Source of the DNA: Aptenodytes patagonicus
Taxonomy: Eukaryota > Chordata > Aves > Sphenisciformes > Spheniscidae
Reading direction: 5' to 3'
DNA: 64,000 bases
Assembly (NCBI RefSeq): GCF_965638725.1
Contig: NC_134951.1
Span: forward strand, 103,315,811 to 103,379,810
Part shown: positions 63,615-64,000 of the stretch, one piece after another
How positions within the stretch are numbered: the first letter of the stretch is position 1
Layout of the letters: every line of letters begins with the position of its first letter
The notes under the pieces: model-generated
What the model saw: the letters and a program-made list of their open reading frames with translations, nothing else
What the model was told of the DNA's origin: nothing
Database searches by the model: none
Made by a program: the position numbers and the translations under genes

Positions 63615-64000
63615 GTAATGCAAATTAATTTCAGAATTAGAACAATTACTGTATCTGATTGAACAGCAATGATTCTCTCCACATAAAATGACTAAGTTTC
63701 TGGTTTTCTTTCTGATTATGTAAATTAAAGTTACTTTGGGAAGTAATTCCTTTCATTACCCCAACCACAAATAAAATCCATACACGTGATTACCCACAGC
63801 ATCTTGGTTTTCATGTGATGCCATCATAATGACCTATCAGGTAACTGTACAGTGTGAAATTTCAATAATTCTATCCTTGCATGCCATTCAAGTCTTATAC
63901 TAACAAAATTTCATTTCTGACTGTGCAGAATGAGATTTTTGTGAGTTGAATCTACACACTCCATACCTACTTGTAGTCCTTTACCTGTAACTATACACTG
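63615..64000 (+). other. HAAO: Start of HAAO intron 6
   Basis: Begins GTAATG and runs to the window end. It is AT-rich and shows no further exon. Confidence 0.85.

Noticed and set aside
1-64000. CRISPR arrays, operons, phage or other prokaryotic systems
   Set aside because: Nothing of the kind is present; intron-split HAAO, the intron-containing tRNA and CR1 elements show vertebrate nuclear DNA.

Overview
The window is vertebrate nuclear DNA, most likely from a bird. The evidence is CR1 LINE copies ending in the (ATTCTATG)n tail typical of bird CR1, a low interspersed-repeat load, one sharp CpG island in AT-rich DNA, and short exons separated by kilobase introns. It is not a bacterial or viral sequence. 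Almost all open frames of 60-140 codons are chance frames in intergenic or intronic DNA.

Layout. 1-3.57 kb is AT-rich non-coding DNA. 3.57-6.40 kb is a 5'-truncated, decayed CR1 retrotransposon on the minus strand. 6.4-37.4 kb is a long gene-poor stretch with simple repeats, several hairpins and one possible exon of unknown identity at 12.43-12.66 kb. 37.43-38.42 kb is a strong CpG island. Embedded at its left edge, on the minus strand, is a complete intron-containing tRNA-Ile(UAU) gene with its pol III terminator. 38.4-43.96 kb is non-coding and holds an inverted repeat and a three-copy 45-bp tandem repeat. From 43,966 to the end lies the 5' half of HAAO (3-hydroxyanthranilate 3,4-dioxygenase) on the plus strand. 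Six coding exons, all with GT-AG junctions and consistent phases, encode 161 codons plus one base. The remaining exons lie beyond the window. Intron 2 carries a second, short CR1 3' fragment at 55.59-56.00 kb.

How the parts relate. HAAO encodes a soluble non-heme Fe(II) dioxygenase of the kynurenine pathway that leads to quinolinate and NAD. All residues I can check against the known human enzyme (His47, Glu53 and His91 for iron; Arg43, Arg95 and Glu105 for substrate) are present at the same numbers, so the gene looks intact as far as it is visible. From memory, the human locus also has an intron-containing tRNA-Ile(UAU) gene just upstream of HAAO in divergent orientation, so this looks like a conserved neighbourhood. 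The island has no protein-coding first exon that I recognise. I found no previously undescribed multi-gene system. The most interesting leftovers are the CpG island without an assigned coding gene, the candidate membrane-protein exon at 12.4 kb, the 34-bp inverted repeat near 42.2-42.6 kb, and a few near-perfect hairpins.
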